A stretch of 5,237 bases of DNA from Planctomycetota bacterium. GTDB lineage: Bacteria > Planctomycetota > Phycisphaerae > UBA1845. The position numbers were made by a program, and so were the translations under genes. Numbering within the stretch: position 1 is the first letter of the stretch; each line of letters starts with the position of its first letter. Of the stretch, positions 3,926 to 5,237 are shown one piece after another. The DNA lies in NCBI GenBank assembly GCA_022566435.1, contig JADFIX010000369.1, positions 1 through 5,237 of the forward strand, read 5' to 3'. The notes under the pieces were generated by a model. It was given only the letters and a program-made list of their open reading frames with translations, was not told where the DNA came from and ran no database searches.

Positions 3926-5237
3926 TCAGTCTTTTCCGACCAAAGCGGTCAACGCGTCGGGGTCTGTGGGCAGGTCGGCGGTGAGGATTTCCGGGCCGCC
4001 CGCATCTTTCCCCCGCACATGCACGTCGTCTTCGATTCGGATTCCGCCGAAGCGGGCTTTCAGAAGATCGTCCACGGCGCGGCGGTTCACGACGTCGGCG
4101 AACGGTCCGGCGAGTTCGTCGTTGGCCCAGACCTCCGGTACGAGATAGATGCCCGGCTCGATCGTGACCACCATGCCCGGCTCGAGGTCGCGGTCCAGAC
4201 GAAGATACTTGTTTCCAAACTCCGGGCGGCGCGATCGCCCTGCGGGGTAACCGGCCAGGTCGCCCAAGTCCTCCATGTCGTGAACGTCCAGACCGAGCAA
4301 GTGGCCCACGCCGTGAGTGAAGAAAAGCGTATGGGCGCGGCGGGCAAATAGTTCTTCGGGATCGCCGCGAAGCAGCTCAGCCTCCACGAGCCCCAGGCAA
4401 ATGGCGCGGGCGGCGATGTCGTGCACGTCGCGATAACGGCGACCCGGCACGCAGGCCGCCATCGCTTCACGTTCCGCCCTAAGCACGGTGTCATAGAGTT
4501 GACGCTGCATGGTATCGAATCGCCCACTGACCGGATAAGTCCTGGTGATGTCCGATGCGTAGCCGCTCGCCACTTCGGCGCCCGCGTCGACGAGCAGGAG
4601 TTGGCCCGCTTCCAGTGTGTTGGGAAATCCTTCACAATGAAGAATCTCGCCGCGCACCGTTACGATCGGTGAGAAAGAAACGTCGCAACCGCCTTGTACC
4701 AACGAGCCGATTAGCGCCCCTGCCACTGTCGCTTCGGTCGCACCAGGTTTGGTCGCGCTCATCGCGTGCAGATGCGCTTCCACACCCGCGGCCGCGGCAA
4801 GACGAAGTTGCCGAAGTTCGTGTTCATCCATGATCAGCCGCATGTCGACGATAAGCGAACGCACGTCCGCGGCAGCGTCTTCAAGCTGAAGGGTCGCGGC
4901 GAGCTTTTCGGTTGCTGCGCAGGGCGGCGCGATGAACTCGGCCTTTGGCCCGGCGAGTGATTGTTCGAGGGCGCCGGGTTCGATCAAAGAGGACATCGTC
5001 AGACCGGCCGCCTGCGCGATTGGCTCGTCCGAGGGCGGCGGTCCGACCCAAACGGAGGCTTCAAAACCATACGTCGAACGAACTAAGGTGCAGCCGTTTC
5101 GACCATCGCTGCCGGGTTCCAAAATCAGGGCGGCCCCTTCGATCGGCGGTCCGCCGAAATACAGATAGTGGCTACCCGCCCGAAAGGGATAGGTCATGGC
5201 GGGCAGGTTTCTTGACCGCGCGCTTCCCGCAAAGATA
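3926..5237 (-). CDS. Xaa-Pro aminopeptidase (M24B, aminopeptidase P family), 5' end outside window
   Basis: This enzyme type removes an N-terminal residue preceding proline from peptides, using two metal ions (usually Mn) in the cytoplasm. Numbered from the internal Met at 5197, residues 1 to about 110 form the aminopeptidase P N-terminal domain and about 125-400 the pita-bread catalytic domain. The five metal ligands are present: D204 (VDAG), D216 (SDITRT), H299 (HGVGH), E347 (TIEPGIY) and E389 (IRIED). Supporting active-site residues include H187 (ILHCEG), H306 (GLDVHD) and R387. D204 and D216 are spaced by 11 residues, one more than in E. coli PepP, which also occurs in actinobacterial relatives as I recall. 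The frame stays open for 13 further codons up to the window edge, giving RNLPAMTYPFRAGSHYLYF, the usual family context of the N-terminal domain; the true start is therefore upstream. The gene ends at TGA 3928-3926. Confidence 0.93.
   Translation of the reverse strand, partial: IFAGSARSRNLPAMTYPFRAGSHYLYFGGPPIEGAALILEPGSDGRNGCTLVRSTYGFEASVWVGPPPSDEPIAQAAGLTMSSLIEPGALEQSLAGPKAEFIAPPCAATEKLAATLQLEDAAADVRSLIVDMRLIMDEHELRQLRLAAAAGVEAHLHAMSATKPGATEATVAGALIGSLVQGGCDVSFSPIVTVRGEILHCEGFPNTLEAGQLLLVDAGAEVASGYASDITRTYPVSGRFDTMQRQLYDTVLRAEREAMAACVPGRRYRDVHDIAARAICLGLVEAELLRGDPEELFARRAHTLFFTHGVGHLLGLDVHDMEDLGDLAGYPAGRSRRPEFGNKYLRLDRDLEPGMVVTIEPGIYLVPEVWANDELAGPFADVVNRRAVDDLLKARFGGIRIEDDVHVRGKDAGGPEILTADLPTDPDALTALVGKD

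Noticed and set aside
3504..4148. Open + frame of 214 codons spanning the CDGSH gene, the gap and the aminopeptidase end
   Set aside because: It crosses two well-supported - strand genes, a promoter and a hairpin, and shows no family motif.
3923..4351. Open + frame of 142 codons opposite the aminopeptidase
   Set aside because: It is antisense to the catalytic domain, whose metal ligands are all intact on the - strand.

Overview
This is a GC-rich bacterial window with five protein-coding genes. One on the + strand runs in from the left edge. Four lie on the - strand, and the last of these runs off the right edge. No tRNA, rRNA, CRISPR array, transposase or phage gene is visible. The gene set suggests a Planctomycetota-like or similar environmental Gram-negative lineage: a cysteine-rich secreted repeat protein, a strongly enlarged prepilin peptidase, a lipoprotein with a peptidoglycan-binding OmpA/MotB-type domain, a double-CDGSH iron-sulfur protein and an M24 aminopeptidase P. 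This assignment is an inference from protein style; Myxococcota are a possible alternative for the cysteine-rich protein.

Layout. Bases 1-678 (+) are the 3' end of a gene for a cysteine-rich protein built from 55-residue tandem repeats followed by CTDC-like modules. Bases 679-1012 are a convergent intergenic stretch with weak terminator-like hairpins for both flanking genes and a pair of inverted near-DnaA-box 8-mers. Bases 1013-1693 (-) encode an OmpA/MotB-like lipoprotein with a very good ribosome binding site. Bases 1694-1900 hold a candidate promoter, a GTAG-headed REP-like palindrome, a second hairpin and an operator-like palindrome. Bases 1901-3403 (-) encode a 500-residue A24 prepilin peptidase with about 200 extra residues between its two catalytic aspartates. 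Bases 3431-3673 (-) encode a small protein with two complete CDGSH [2Fe-2S] motifs, 27 bases upstream of the peptidase and probably in the same operon. Bases 3674-3925 hold a strong 16-bp imperfect hairpin (probable end of the upstream transcript), an extended -10 promoter candidate and a leader palindrome. Bases 3926-5237 (-) encode most of an M24B Xaa-Pro aminopeptidase; its reading frame stays open to the window edge, so the ATG at 5197 is internal.

How the genes work together. No single pathway links all five. The prepilin peptidase and the lipoprotein both act at the cell envelope: one matures type IV pilin or type II secretion pseudopilins, the other ties a membrane to peptidoglycan. 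The CDGSH protein and the peptidase look co-transcribed, but a functional link is not established. The aminopeptidase appears to be a separate unit ending at the 3813-3854 hairpin. I found no convincing new multi-gene system. The points most worth checking are the enlarged peptidase and its pairing with a CDGSH protein, the REP-like palindrome, and the near-identical repeats in the cysteine-rich protein.
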